Positions 1 to 8,649 of a stretch of 64,000 nucleotides of DNA are shown here, in pieces. Each line of letters starts with the position of its first letter. Positions within the stretch are counted from its first letter, which is position 1. The notes under the pieces are model-generated. The model had not been told where the DNA came from. It was given only the letters and a program-made list of their open reading frames with translations, and made no database searches. Source of the DNA: Streptomyces sp. NBC_01788 (GTDB taxonomy: Bacteria > Actinomycetota > Actinomycetes > Streptomycetales > Streptomycetaceae); contig NZ_CP109090.1 in NCBI RefSeq assembly GCF_035917575.1, positions 5,952,001-6,016,000 on the forward strand, in the 5' to 3' direction. The translations under genes were made by a program, and so were the position numbers.

Positions 1-432
1 AGATGAAGGGTGAGGACGGCCTGGACGAGGCTGGTGATCCGGGTGGTCGAGCACCGCAGTTTACGAAGGAGCCGCCAGGATTTGAGGGTGACGACGGCCT
101 GCTCGACCAGAGCTCGGATCTTTGCGTGGGACCGGTTCACCGCCTTCTGGCCTGCGGAGAGGGCTTCCCACCGTCCCCAGTACGGGATGCGGACCGTGCC
201 GCCGGCACCCCGGTAACCCTTGTCTCCCCAGCACTTGATGCCGGCCTGGGCGAGGGCGTCGACGATGCCGTGTTCGCGGGCCGCGCGGACGTCGTGCACG
301 GCGCCGGGCATGGCCCGTGAGGCCCACAGCAGCCGGCCGAAAGGGTCCGCGATGACCTGCACGTTCATCCCGTGCTTCTTGTGTTTGCCCGAGTAGAACG
401 GCCGGTCCGCGGCAATGCGGGCATTGGCTCGG
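1..432 (-). pseudogene. IS5-family transposase, 3' remnant running off the window
   Basis: Reverse-strand translation from about 432 down to base 1 gives a continuous IS5-type DDE transposase segment: RIAADRPFYSGKHKKHGMNV, then IADPFGRLLWAS, the GDKGYRGAGG motif around the second catalytic Asp, and NRSHAKIRALVEQAVVTLKSW with the third acidic residue. Upstream of RIAADRPF the reading frame (SARTFSDARAN) no longer matches the family, where a DGT motif should stand, so the 5' half is missing. The gene continues past the left edge. It is one of several IS5-type fragments in the first 17 kb and is likely inactive. Confidence 0.75.
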
Positions 433-465
433 GCGTCGGAGAACGTCCTGGCTGAGCAAAGTTGT

Positions 466-494
466 GGCCGACAGCTCGCGTAGGGCTGTCGGCC
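466..494. terminator. Hairpin, 10-bp perfect stem
   Basis: GGCCGACAGC (466-475) pairs with GCTGTCGGCC (485-494) around a 9-nt loop. It sits between the broken end of the IS5 remnant and the VOC gene at 594. There is no T-tract, which is usual for Streptomyces terminators. It could equally be a leftover of the insertion sequence. Confidence 0.4.
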
Positions 495-593
495 GCAGCA
501 CGTCTGGCAGTGTCCGACCAGCCACGGCGTATCAGCAGCCGTCTCTCCTCCGACTCAGCTGCGACTGTCAGAGGCGCGCACTACGGTCCTGCT

Positions 594-1028
594 ATGGCAG
601 CCAGAATCGATCTGACCCTTGATTGCGCAGACGCGAAGCTCCTCGCCGAGTTTTGGAAGACGGCCCTGGGGTACATGGACGAGCCGCCGCCCGCTCCCTT
701 CAGAACCCGCGAGGAGTGGCTCGCGCAGTTCGACCTTCCGGAGGACGACTCCGCGGACGACGGCGCGTGGCTTTGCGATCCTGACGGCGACGGCCCCCGG
801 CTCAGCATCCTCAAGGTCCCCGAGCCGAAGACCGCGAAGAACCGACTCCATATCGACGTCCGGGTGCCGGGACACGGCAGCCCCGATGAGAAGTGGGCGC
901 GGATCAGGGCGGAGTCCGAGCGGCTGGTCAAGGCGGGCGGGGTCGTCCTGGAGGAGTTTGAGGGGCATCACATGGTGATGGCCGACCCGGAGGGCAATGA
1001 GTTCTGCGTTGCCGCGGCCTCCGCTTGA
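594..1028 (+). CDS. VOC-fold (glyoxalase/bleomycin-resistance type) protein
   Basis: A 144-residue protein of the vicinal oxygen chelate superfamily. The start ATG gives the usual short N-terminus (MAARIDLTLDCADAKLLAEFWKT), and two beta-alpha-beta-beta-beta units are visible. The second ends in the hallmark MADPEGNEFCVA, whose Glu is normally a metal ligand; the first carries NRLHIDVRVPG, whose His is normally another. Members act on small molecules or bind drugs, and the substrate cannot be told. A related protein lies at 15433-15864, so the two bracket the IS-rich segment. The reading frame is open further upstream, but family alignment supports the ATG used here. Confidence 0.85.
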   Translation: MAARIDLTLDCADAKLLAEFWKTALGYMDEPPPAPFRTREEWLAQFDLPEDDSADDGAWLCDPDGDGPRLSILKVPEPKTAKNRLHIDVRVPGHGSPDEKWARIRAESERLVKAGGVVLEEFEGHHMVMADPEGNEFCVAAASA

Positions 1029-1277
1029 CGTTGACCGGGTGCGGGATCACCCCGCCGCCGACCGGCACGATCCGCTCGTCGCCCAGTAGCAGACTTGGCG
1101 GTCCACCGACGGCGGTGGGCGCCGGTCCTCGGGCAGAGCGGCCCGTCGTTGGGGCAGCGACAACGGTCTCCTCGGCCCAGGGCGGAGGATCGTCCTTCTC
1201 GTCCTCCGTGTTCGAACACATCCGCCGGGATGTGCGTCTTGATCCGTTGCTGTCGCAGCGGGCTCTGGCAAAGATCT

Positions 1278-1948
1278 TGGTCGACAACTTCCTCAGTGAG
1301 GTGCTGAATTCGTCTGGCCGGCAGCCGGAGCGTGTGGCGGGCCGCTGCTGCCGGAGCGATGACGTCGGTACTCTCCAGCTCAAGACACCGGCGGATGAGT
1401 TTGGGGTTGCTCAGCCCGGCGAGCGCCTCCCGCAAGAGCGGGTCTGCGGAGACCAGGACGGCCTTGAGCTGGTTGATCGCTTGCGAGCGTGACTTGGTCG
1501 CTGAGCTCCTGGCCATCTTGAACATCCGAATCACCTCCACCGGCCCGTCGCTGGTCTTGGCGGTGGCAGTGGCACGGCCGGATATCACGGCTTGAGCTGC
1601 GGCTGCCGCATCGATGGCGTCGGTCTTGCCGCGTCGGCGCCGTGTGGCTTTGTCGGGCTGGTTGACCTCGGTGACCGTGACGCCTTCGCTGTGCAGGTAG
1701 CGCGTCAGCGCCGCACCGTAGGAGCCGGTGCACTCGATGCCGGCTCGCCGCAGGCGGCCGAAGGACTGTGCCCAGGACAGCAGTTGCCGGTAGCCGTCGC
1801 CAGTCGTGGGAAAGCTCCGGGTGTCCAGCAGGGCTCCCATGGTGGTGATCACCGCGGCCACGTGGACATCCTTGTGGGTGTCCACTCCGAGTACGACGTC
1901 CTCGGACGCTGGAGCCGTCTGATGACGGGGACGGGTGGGGTGGGTCAT
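1278..1948 (-). pseudogene. IS110-family transposase, N-terminal part
   Basis: From the ATG (MTHPTRPRHQTAP) the protein shows the IS110 DEDD nuclease domain: DVVLGVDTHKDVHVAAVI, the GIECTGSYGAALTRYL block, EVNQPDKATRRRRGKTDAIDA and the later NQLKAVLVSADPLLREALAGL helix. After LPARRIQHLTEEV the frame continues without homology, so the C-terminal domain carrying the conserved Ser is gone. Bases 1029-1277 hold no recognisable gene. A separate IS110 C-terminal piece at 14489-14705 has the same orientation. It is probably inactive. Confidence 0.75.
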
Positions 1949-2114
1949 GCTGGGCACGGTCGCCTGTCTCCTGAAAGCCTCGGGAACAGCGGTGGCCGAC
2001 GCCGGGCCGGGTGTGGCGGTCAGGACTGTGACGGTGCCTGTTGCGAAGGCCCCTATCGGGACACGCCCACCGGTCCGGCGGCAGCGCGCACCGTCTCGGA
2101 CGGCAGTCGGCAGA

Positions 2115-3004
2115 TCAAGACCAAGGCACCAGGGCCAGTCGTATCGCGGGCCAGACCACCGCCCGGGGCGGCACCCGAACATCCTCACAGTCGTACCGGG
2201 TGGCGACGGCCCGGGAGTTCTTGAGCCTGTTGATGGTCCGCTCGACCTCGTTGCGGCGCTTGTAGATGTCGCGGTCGAAGCCAGTGGGTCTGTCGCCTGC
2301 GCTGCCTTTGCGTCGGCGGTTGGCCTGTTGGTCCTTCGGTTCCGGGATGGTGTGCTTGATGTCGCGTCGTCGCAGGTTGCGGCGGTTGCGGCGGGAGCTG
2401 TAGGCCTTGTCGCCGCTGACGTGGTCGGGCCGGGTCCGGGGCCGTCCGCCCAGCGGGCGGGGAACCCGGATCCGGTCCAGAACCTCGATCATTTGCGGGG
2501 CGTCGCCCCACTGGCCCGGCGTGAGCAGGAGTGCCAGGAGGCGGCAGCCGCCTTCGCCGGCGAGGTGGATCTTGCAGGTGAGGCCGCCCCGGGAGCGTCC
2601 GAGTCCCTCGTCGGGACGGTGGTGCCGGGGCGTCGTCCTTTTTTCGGGACCCGCGGTTCTGCCTTGCGGGCTCCGGCCGCGTGCTGGTGGGCCCTGCACG
2701 AGGTCGAGTCGACGGCGACCATGCTCCAGTCGATCCGTCCCGCAAGGTCGGCGTGAGCCTGGACCGCCTGCAGGATCCGGTCCCAGGTACCGTCGGCCGA
2801 CCAGCGGCGATGCCGCTCGTAGACGGTCTTCCAGGCGCCGTAGCGTTCCGGCAGGTCCCGCCACGGGACACCAGTGCGGATCCGGAACAGGATCCCGTTG
2901 AGCACCGTGCGGTGGTCGTTCCACCGGCCTCCCCGCCTGCCTGAAGACGGCAGGTGCGGCTCCAGCAGCGACCACTCGCGATTCGTCAGATCCCCCCGGC
3001 CCAT
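2115..3004 (-). CDS. IS5-family transposase made by frameshifting between two frames
   Basis: The first frame starts MGRGDLTNREWSLLEPHLP and carries the N-terminal domain and first catalytic Asp (IDWSMVAVDSTSCRAH). The second carries GGLTCKIHLA, the HVSGDKAYSSRRNRRNLRRR block with the second Asp, and FDRDIYKRRNEVERTINRLK with the Glu. The frames meet at six consecutive A (template T 2639-2644), where a -1 slip restores one product of about 296 residues. This layout is known for the IS427-like branch of IS5. The ATG lies immediately inside a copy of the ISAs1 3' tail (3005-3042). It is probably functional, but a decayed copy with a real frameshift is possible. Confidence 0.75.
2639..2644 (-). 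other. Probable programmed -1 frameshift site (A6)
   Basis: On the coding strand the run is CCG AAA AAA GGA in the first frame. Sliding back one base gives GAA AAA AGG, which enters the second transposase frame at about GPEKRTTP. Both frames stay open and family-like on their own sides of the run, which is what a programmed site would show. Confidence 0.55.
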
Positions 3005-3042
3005 CAGGGCTTCGGCGTAGTCAGCCCTGGTCCGGTTTGTGA
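3005..3042 (-). repeat. ISAs1 3'-tail fragment, copy 1
   Basis: Read on the minus strand, this carries TCACAAACCGGAC followed ten bases later by GACTACGCCGAAGCCCTG. Nearly the same string lies just after the stop of the intact ISAs1 transposase (4318-4356) and again at 4831-4868. The IS5-type element at 2115-3004 abuts this copy. Confidence 0.6.
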
Positions 3043-3135
3043 CGGTTCGTTGACCGGTGGGTGTCCCGGAGCAGGACAGGCACGGATTTCCAAGATCATG
3101 GAGTTCTCTACGCCCCGTGACCTGCCTGGAAGACC

Positions 3136-4317
3136 GTGCCTGCCGACGCATCATTGCCGATTCCGCCTGCCCTTGACCAGCTCCGCGAGCAGCCCGGCGT
3201 CGGGCCCGGGGAGGTGGCGGGCCTGCTGGAACGGCTGGCCGAGGTGCCGGACCCACGGGACCCTCGCGGTGTGCGGCACGCGTTGGCCGTTGTCCTCGCC
3301 CTGGCCGCGTGCGCGGTGCTGGCGGGGGCGACTTCGCTGCTGGCGGTCGGCGAGTGGATCGCGGACGCGCCGCCCCCGGTGCTGGAACGGCTCGGTGTGC
3401 GCCCCGATCCGGTGCTGCCCAGGCGGCTGGTGCCGGCCGAGACGACGGTGCGCCGCCTGCTCGCGCGCGTCGACGGCGACGCCCTGGACCGGGCGGTGGG
3501 CGGCTGGCTCGCCGACCGCTGCCCCGCCGGCTCCGGGTTGCGCGGACTGTCCGTGGACGGCAAGTCCCTGCGCGGCGCGGCCAGGGCGAGGGGACGGAAG
3601 ATCCACCTTCTTGCGGCGGTGGAGCACAACACCGGCCTGGTCCTGGCCCAGCTCGACGTCGGCGAGAAGACCGGCGAGACCACCTGCTTCCAGCCGCTGC
3701 TGGACACCGTCGTCGATCTGGCCGGGACGGTCGTCACCAGCGACGCACTGCATACCCAGCGCGAGCACGCCGGCTACCTTCTGGGCCGCCGGGCCCACTA
3801 CATCGCGATCGTCAAGGGCAATCAGAAGAAACTGCGCAAGCAGCTGAAGTCCCTCCCCTGGAAGGGCATCCCGCTCCAGGGCCGCACGCGCGGCAGCGGT
3901 CACGGCCGCGCGGAGATCCGCCGAATCAAGGTCGCCACCGTGAACAACCTGCTATTTCCCGGCGCCTGCCAGGCCGTCCAGATCAAGCGCCGCCGCACCG
4001 ACCGAAAGACCGGCAAGACCACCATCACCACCGTCTACGCGGTGACCAGCCTGACCGCCGAGCAGGCCGCCCCCGCCCGGCTCGCACAGCTGGTCCGGGA
4101 CCACTGGAAGATCGAGGCCCTGCACCACGTCCGCGACACCACCTTCGCCGAGGACGCCTCCCAACTGCGGACAGGCAATGCACCCCGGGCGATGGCGACC
4201 TGGCGCAATCTCGCCATCGGCGCCATGCGGCTGGGCGGCGTCAAGAACATGGCCGCCGGCCTCCGCCGCAAGGCACGCAACGCCTGCCGACCCCTCGCGT
4301 TCCTCGGCCTCGCATGA
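3136..4317 (+). CDS. ISAs1-family transposase, full length
   Basis: A 393-residue DDE transposase with no interruption, starting at GTG. The N-terminal domain carries the family block [21 protein letters not shown]. The catalytic positions appear as [11 protein letters not shown] (first Asp), [10 protein letters not shown] (second Asp) and the C-terminal [13 protein letters not shown]...[14 protein letters not shown] with the Glu region. The protein ends RPLAFLGLA. The sequence after the stop is repeated twice elsewhere (3005-3042 and 4831-4868), marking the 3' end of this element type. It is likely still active, although terminal inverted repeats were not delimited. Confidence 0.9.
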   Translation: MPADASLPIPPALDQLREQPGVGPGEVAGLLERLAEVPDPRDPRGVRHALAVVLALAACAVLAGATSLLAVGEWIADAPPPVLERLGVRPDPVLPRRLVPAETTVRRLLARVDGDALDRAVGGWLADRCPAGSGLRGLSVDGKSLRGAARARGRKIHLLAAVEHNTGLVLAQLDVGEKTGETTCFQPLLDTVVDLAGTVVTSDALHTQREHAGYLLGRRAHYIAIVKGNQKKLRKQLKSLPWKGIPLQGRTRGSGHGRAEIRRIKVATVNNLLFPGACQAVQIKRRRTDRKTGKTTITTVYAVTSLTAEQAAPARLAQLVRDHWKIEALHHVRDTTFAEDASQLRTGNAPRAMATWRNLAIGAMRLGGVKNMAAGLRRKARNACRPLAFLGLA

Positions 4318-4356
4318 TCACAAACCGGACGTCATCCAGTCTTTGCCGAAGCCCTG
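4318..4356 (+). repeat. ISAs1 3' tail, copy 2 (attached to the intact element)
   Basis: TCACAAACCGGAC immediately follows the transposase stop and leads into GCCGAAGCCCTG. It is the reference copy for the fragments at 3005-3042 and 4831-4868. Confidence 0.6.
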
Positions 4357-4390
4357 GGTCTGACGGCTGAGGTTCATCTACTCTGTCGTC

Positions 4391-4567
4391 ATGGCATGCA
4401 GGGTATGTGGGCTCGGTGGGCACAACAACCGCACATGTCCGGGTGAACACTCCACGTGCCCGAACTGTGGTAAGCCGACAGCCAACATGAGCGACTACTC
4501 CGAGCGACACGACAGCGATTACTGCTCTCCGTTTACCTCCTCCGATTGCTGGGGTGACGCGCGGTGA
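4391..4567 (+). CDS. 58-residue protein with a CCHC zinc knuckle
   Basis: The ATG opens a 58-codon frame with CRVCGLGGHNNRTCP, an exact C-x2-C-x4-H-x4-C zinc knuckle (Cys3, Cys6, His11, Cys16), then CPNC (Cys23, Cys26) and two further Cys. No family is recognised. Zinc knuckles bind single-stranded nucleic acid in other systems, so such a role is only a guess. The stop overlaps the start of the next small gene by four bases, suggesting co-translation. The ribosome site is weak (GAGG about 17 bases upstream). Its lower GC and position between ISAs1 copies suggest acquired DNA, phage or element cargo. Confidence 0.6.
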   Translation: MACRVCGLGGHNNRTCPGEHSTCPNCGKPTANMSDYSERHDSDYCSPFTSSDCWGDAR

Positions 4568-4740
4568 CAGCGCTTGTCTGTACAGGGTGTGACGATCCCG
4601 TCGAGAACGCGACTGACTGGGACGACGAGTCTCAGATGTGCAGCGCTTGTTATGAAGTCAGCGGCGGCCCCACGTACTGCTGCGGCGTTATGTACGACGA
4701 TGGTGAAGATACCTGTAGGAGTTGCGGCGACCCGCTTTAA
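4564..4740 (+). CDS. 58-residue cysteine-rich protein, coupled to the zinc-knuckle gene
   Basis: A GTG start in a GTGA overlap with the upstream stop opens a frame of 58 codons. Three CxxC pairs are visible: CTGC (Cys6, Cys9), CSAC (Cys26, Cys29) and CRSC (Cys51, Cys54). A CC pair lies at 39-40, and many Asp and Glu residues stand between. The pattern looks like a small treble-clef or zinc-ribbon fold, but no family is recognised. The tight coupling with the upstream protein, equal length and shared metal-binding character suggest a functional pair. GC content is lower than in the chromosomal genes. Confidence 0.6.
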   Translation: MTALVCTGCDDPVENATDWDDESQMCSACYEVSGGPTYCCGVMYDDGEDTCRSCGDPL

Positions 4741-4770
4741 GAGACCGTTGCGCTCCAACGTTGCGTCGCG

Positions 4771-4870
4771 GGCCTGCGATGCAACGCCCGCGATCCCCGA
4801 TGGCCCCTCGCACTCCTCGGCCTCGGATGATCACAAACCGGACGCAACGCGACTACGCCGAGGCCCTGCC
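4771..4870 (+). mobile_element. ISAs1 3'-end remnant, copy 3
   Basis: Bases encoding CNARDP...PLALLGLG, followed by TCACAAACCGGAC and GACTACGCCGAGGCCCTG (4831-4868), align with the last codons and tail of the intact ISAs1 gene (4280-4356), with a small insertion. Nothing of the transposase body is left. Confidence 0.6.
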
Positions 4871-5109
4871 CGGCCCATGGCCGAACCGACGAGCGATCGG
4901 TCAGAAAGTCACATGATCCGCCGGACGGGGCCTAGCTAGACCCCCCCAGCGGCGGCGCGAGCTGCTACCCCGGTCGCAATCTCCCTGGCCAGCAGTCGCG
5001 AGCCCTGCCGGCCACCTCGGCCATCACCGCCCTGAAGGCCGCTGCCCTGGCCTGCGCGAGGGGGCAAAGATCAAGACTTACAACTGCCGTAACTGATCCG
5101 GCCTCATTT
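4871..5109. other. Spacer without a recognised gene
   Basis: Between the ISAs1 remnant and the VanZ gene end no open frame with family signature is seen. It contains a C7 run at 4942-4948 and probably further insertion-sequence debris. Confidence 0.4.
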
Positions 5110-6147
5110 CTACGAATCAGAAGGAAGCGCCTGGTCCATTACGGGGTCGGGCTGGACCTGTTCACCGGTGACCGCATCGATGCGGGGAGCTTCGCGTGCT
5201 TCGCCGTTCTCGCCGACGTTGACCAGCCAGAGAGGCCGCCACACTCCCTTGACTCTCTCAGCCAGAAGGAAGGGCTCACCCATGACCTTCAGCTTGGTCA
5301 GGTCTTCTGCCCGGCGCTGGACTTCCTTGCGGTCCAATACAGGCTTGGGCAGATCAGGGTCCTTCATGGACCTCACCGTGATCGCCATGATGCGACCCGA
5401 TGAAGTGACCGTGATGTCAAGCCGCATGGGCATCAGAACGCCATGGTGATAGCGGCGGTAGCTGAGCGAATAAGGCCCGTTTCCACCGCCCAACGGGTCC
5501 CAGGTGACTTCGCTGTCCTTTACCTCTTCTGCGAACCAACGGTTCGCGACACGCTCACCCGCCGCCTTTGCCTGCGCGGAGCTGAGCGTCCCACCATCGT
5601 CCTGTCGGTCGAAGGAGTCCACGGCAAGTATCTTGCGGGCTGCCCACGAAAGGTTCAGGAAACCTTCGTCAGTGGTTACATCGATCACGACGGGTTCGTC
5701 AGGGGTCGCCGGACGCAACTGAACCTGCGCAACCCGCGTGTGTTCTCCGAACACACCCACGGCGGCTTCGCGAGCCCAACGGTCCTGAGCAGGGGTGACG
5801 CCCAATGCCTCGGATGCTCCTTCGACGGGCGTGACAGCGCCCTGGAAGAGGGCCAGCATGACGAGCAGTGCTGATCCTGCCGCAACCCCGCCGAGGCGGA
5901 AGTCACGGTGAAAGAAGGGGGACCTCCGCGACTTGACCCACAACACGACCAGCCCCGCAGTGAAGCCGAGCGCGGCACCCAAGCAGTTCAGAGTGAGGTC
6001 AGAGTAGGTGCACGCCCGCCCCAATGGCAGAGCAGCCTGCGTGAGTTCAACGCCTGGAACAGTGACGCTGATGATCGCCAGAGATGCGAGCGGCCAGCGG
6101 GTGGAGACGACGAGGAAAAAGCACGCAGGGAGAAAGAGCAACACATT

Positions 6148-7132
6148 GACGTTTTCTCAGCGAAATGATCTACGCGAAGCGGCATGAACCACTCGATGCG
6201 TGAGCAGGCCGGACGAGTTGGGCCCGGCCGCGGACAGACGTAAAGCCCCTGGTAGGACAGGTCTCACCACAAGATCATGTCCGTAACCACCAGAGGCTTC
6301 ACGTTGGTCACCTATGTTGCCACGCTCGATGTCCCGCGCCACGTCGTGGACCACCTCTCGCGTCTGCTCGCTGCCCACCGCCGCCGAATCGGCACCCCGC
6401 GCGGCAGCCGCGCGCTCGGCCCGTTCCGCCAAGCCGTGCTGGTGCTGCGCTGGTTCCGCGAACGCGGATGCGTCCACTGCCTGGCCCGCGACGCCGGCAT
6501 CTCCCAGGCCACCGGCTACCGTTACCTGCACGAAGGCATCGACGTCCTCGCCGCCCAGGCCCCCGACCTGCACGAGGTCCTGGACCGCTGCCAACGCGAG
6601 GGCATGACCCACGTGATCCTCGACGGCACGCTGATCGCATCAGACCGCCTCGCCGGCGTCCGGGACAACGGCAACGGCCTGTGGTTCAGCCAGAAGCACA
6701 AGGCGTTCGGCGGCAACGTGCAGTTCCTGGCCGCTCCGGACGGCACCCCACTGTGGGTCTCCGACGTCGAGCCCGGCTCCACCCCCGACGTCACCGCCGC
6801 CCGCATCCACGCCCTGCCCGCCCTCTACAAGGCGGCGGCCGACGGGCTGCCCACCCTGGCCGACAAGGGCTACATCGGCGCCGGCATCGGCATCCGCGTC
6901 CCGGTCCGCCGCCCGAAAGGCCAGTCAGAACGGGCTCTGCACACCGACACGCGAACCACCAACAGCCCGATCAGAGGCATGCGAGCTCTCGGCGAACGCG
7001 CCGCAGCCGAACTCAAGCAGCGCTGGCGCACCCTGCAACACATCACCATCAGCCCCAGCCGGATTGGCGACATCGCTCGCGCCGCCCTCACCCTCAACAG
7101 AATCTGGAAGTGATCACCGCTGAGAAAACGTC
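6148..7132 (+). mobile_element. Complete IS5-family insertion sequence, 985 bp
   Basis: Perfect 15-bp terminal inverted repeats GACGTTTTCTCAGCG (6148-6162) and its complement (7118-7132) bound one transposase gene. The triplet ATT occurs directly outside both ends (6145-6147 and 7133-7135), consistent with a 3-bp target duplication. The target is the VanZ-family gene, which becomes contiguous once the element is removed. The perfect ends and unbroken target frame point to recent insertion. Confidence 0.9.
6277..7113 (+). CDS. IS5-family transposase
   Basis: A 278-residue DDE transposase, apparently intact. It has an N-terminal HTH-like region (CLARDAGISQATGYRYLHEG), first catalytic Asp in HVILDGTLIASDRL, second in LPTLADKGYIGAGIGI and Glu in ALGERAAAELKQRW. 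It is the only gene of the 985-bp element and ends 19 bases before the right terminal repeat. It differs clearly from the IS5-type proteins at 1-432 and 14722-15363. Confidence 0.9.
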   Translation: MSVTTRGFTLVTYVATLDVPRHVVDHLSRLLAAHRRRIGTPRGSRALGPFRQAVLVLRWFRERGCVHCLARDAGISQATGYRYLHEGIDVLAAQAPDLHEVLDRCQREGMTHVILDGTLIASDRLAGVRDNGNGLWFSQKHKAFGGNVQFLAAPDGTPLWVSDVEPGSTPDVTAARIHALPALYKAAADGLPTLADKGYIGAGIGIRVPVRRPKGQSERALHTDTRTTNSPIRGMRALGERAAAELKQRWRTLQHITISPSRIGDIARAALTLNRIWK

Positions 7133-7418
7133 ATTGAGTTGCCCCTGGGTGGTTTCCAGTGCCTCACGCAGAGGTGTTCCCGTTATACACTCCAGATGCG
7201 TAGCGGCGTCACCGACACTGCCTGGTGTCAATGTCACTGCGAAGGAACCCGCGAATGAGACTGCTGCTGCAGCACTCAGCACGACAGAGGCATTCTTCGC
7301 CCTCGCCAGGAATACAGCCGGCAACGCGAGCAGCACCGCGAGCACCAGGAAAACGGTCACGACACCCGAGAGTGCCCCGACGGAAGCGCTGATCAATGGA
7401 TTTCCTTATTCTGGCGAG

Positions 7419-7454
7419 AGGTGTCCGGCCCCGACGAATCGGGGCCGGACACCT
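7419..7454. terminator. 16-bp perfect hairpin terminator
   Basis: AGGTGTCCGGCCCCGA (7419-7434) pairs fully with TCGGGGCCGGACACCT (7439-7454) around a CGAA tetraloop. It lies just after the secreted-protein gene, which stops at 7465 on the minus strand, and before the VanZ start. Confidence 0.8.
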
Positions 7455-7464
7455 ATGTTTTATC

Positions 7465-7863
7465 TCAGCAGGGGTTGAGAGTCGGCGCCCAGAAAGTGCC
7501 CTGGCCCGACACGGACATGCCGCCGGTCGCACGGCAGCCCGAGGGAACCGGCAGACCGCCGAAGCTGTGTGTCTTCGTCTGCCCCGTCGAGAGACCGAAC
7601 GCCGGAGAGCTGTAAATCTTGCCGCTGGCGTCCATGGCGAACACAGCACTGATCGCGCTGCCGCCCGTCTTGGTGTACTTCGCCGACGAGTAGAACAGGC
7701 TGGAGTTTCCGGAGACGAGCCTGCCGTTCTCCACGGTCGAGTACAGCGTGCCGTTGCTCAGGCTCGTTGACGTGGTGCCCGCCCAGGCTGACGTGCCGGC
7801 CCCGAGTACACAGAGCGCTGCGGCCGCAACCATGCCGACCTTCTTGGTGATACCCGCACTCAT
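7465..7863 (-). CDS. Small secreted protein, family unknown
   Basis: A 132-residue protein with a clear Sec signal peptide: KK near the N-terminus, hydrophobic core VGMVAAAALCVLGAG and a likely cleavage at SAWA-G (about residue 28). The mature part is rich in Ser, Thr and Gly with two Cys, one in PSGCRAT and one at the very C-terminus (TLNPC), which could form a disulfide. No enzymatic motif is seen and no family is recognised. It is monocistronic, followed by a strong hairpin. Confidence 0.75.
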   Translation of the reverse strand: MSAGITKKVGMVAAAALCVLGAGTSAWAGTTSTSLSNGTLYSTVENGRLVSGNSSLFYSSAKYTKTGGSAISAVFAMDASGKIYSSPAFGLSTGQTKTHSFGGLPVPSGCRATGGMSVSGQGTFWAPTLNPC

Positions 7864-8649
7864 CTCCTATAGATAGATAAACCAGACAAGCCGGAACAGG
7901 CTGGTGCGCTGTTCCGCTCCAGCGGCGGGAACTCTAAACGATCTTGAACGCCGGCGCTAGAGTAGAGCGGTTGGTGAACTAGGTCTGCATTATCGCTTTA
8001 TGACGACACGTCATGTCAGATTGGCTGAGTCCGCGCTCGATCCGCGCGGCAGGCGGGGCTGGATCCATTCGCTGATCGCGATGCCGGTAGCGGCTGCGGC
8101 GGGCGTCCCGGTCCGCGGCTGCTCTCTGGCCGCACTGATCGGGTCCCCTCGCCGGCGAGGGGGGACAGGCTGATCGCCGGCCGGCGGAGGATCGCGGGCG
8201 GGCGGCGTTTCCGCCTGCCGTTACGAACCCGGCAGGAAGAGAATTCGAATGGCGCCGAGGAATCCCGTTCAGTTGGAGGCTGAAGAGCGCATCCGTGAAA
8301 TTCGATGGGCTCCGCTGTGGGTCTGTGAACCTGCCGCGCTTGGTCGGGGAGCGAAAGCCACCTCGAGCGGAAATGGATTCACTGAGCCTTTTCGGTGTGG
8401 CCACCGATCGGGTGTTCGCTGGTGCGCGTTGCAGGGGCGCACGTCGCCGGCCGGAGAGGCTTTGGGCAGTAGCTGCCACGGGGCGGGTGAACAGGGGCCT
8501 TACGCCGGCCCAGTGAATCGGGCAGGTACTGGACCTGCCCGAGGTTGTGCCCGATGAGCCCTCCGTTGGACGGCTCCCTTGTCGGGCGGATCAGGTTGGG
8601 CACGCGAGCGACGTCGCCTGGGAGTTGTGTGCGAGAGGAGGGGCGCAGG
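7864..8649. other. 786-bp stretch with no recognised gene
   Basis: Open frames exist on both strands, but none shows homology-like motifs or a convincing ribosome site with codon bias. Visible structure: the inverted repeat ATGACG-ACA-CGTCAT (8000-8014), and an 18-bp palindrome CCCCTCGCC/GGCGAGGGG (8145-8162). It may be degenerate DNA at the border of the insertion-rich area. Confidence 0.4.

Larger units (their letters stand above)
5110..7396 (-). pseudogene. VanZ-family membrane protein gene split by an IS5-family element
   Basis: The N-terminal part (7136-7396) encodes MISASVGALSGVVTVFLVL and a second helix, ending LETTQGQLN. The C-terminal part (5110-6144) resumes at VLLFLPACFFLVVSTRWPLA with the VanZ block PGVELTQAALPLGRACTYSDLTLNCLGAALG. 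It is followed by a long soluble tail with a PepSY-like stretch. Removing 6148-7132 plus one ATT duplicate restores a single frame of about 432 residues. Family members are integral membrane proteins, some linked to glycopeptide resistance. The insertion cuts between helices and should inactivate it. A strong hairpin at 7419-7454 separates it from the upstream gene. Confidence 0.85.

Noticed and set aside
1029..1277. Continuation of the IS110 frame to 968
   Set aside because: Translation after LTEEV has no transposase similarity and would overlap the VOC gene on the other strand.
7979..8479. 166-codon minus-strand frame in the gene-poor stretch
   Set aside because: Arg-rich, no ribosome site, no motif; not enough support to call a gene.
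8249..8557. 102-codon plus-strand frame in the same stretch
   Set aside because: No motif or credible start signal; overlaps other weak frames.
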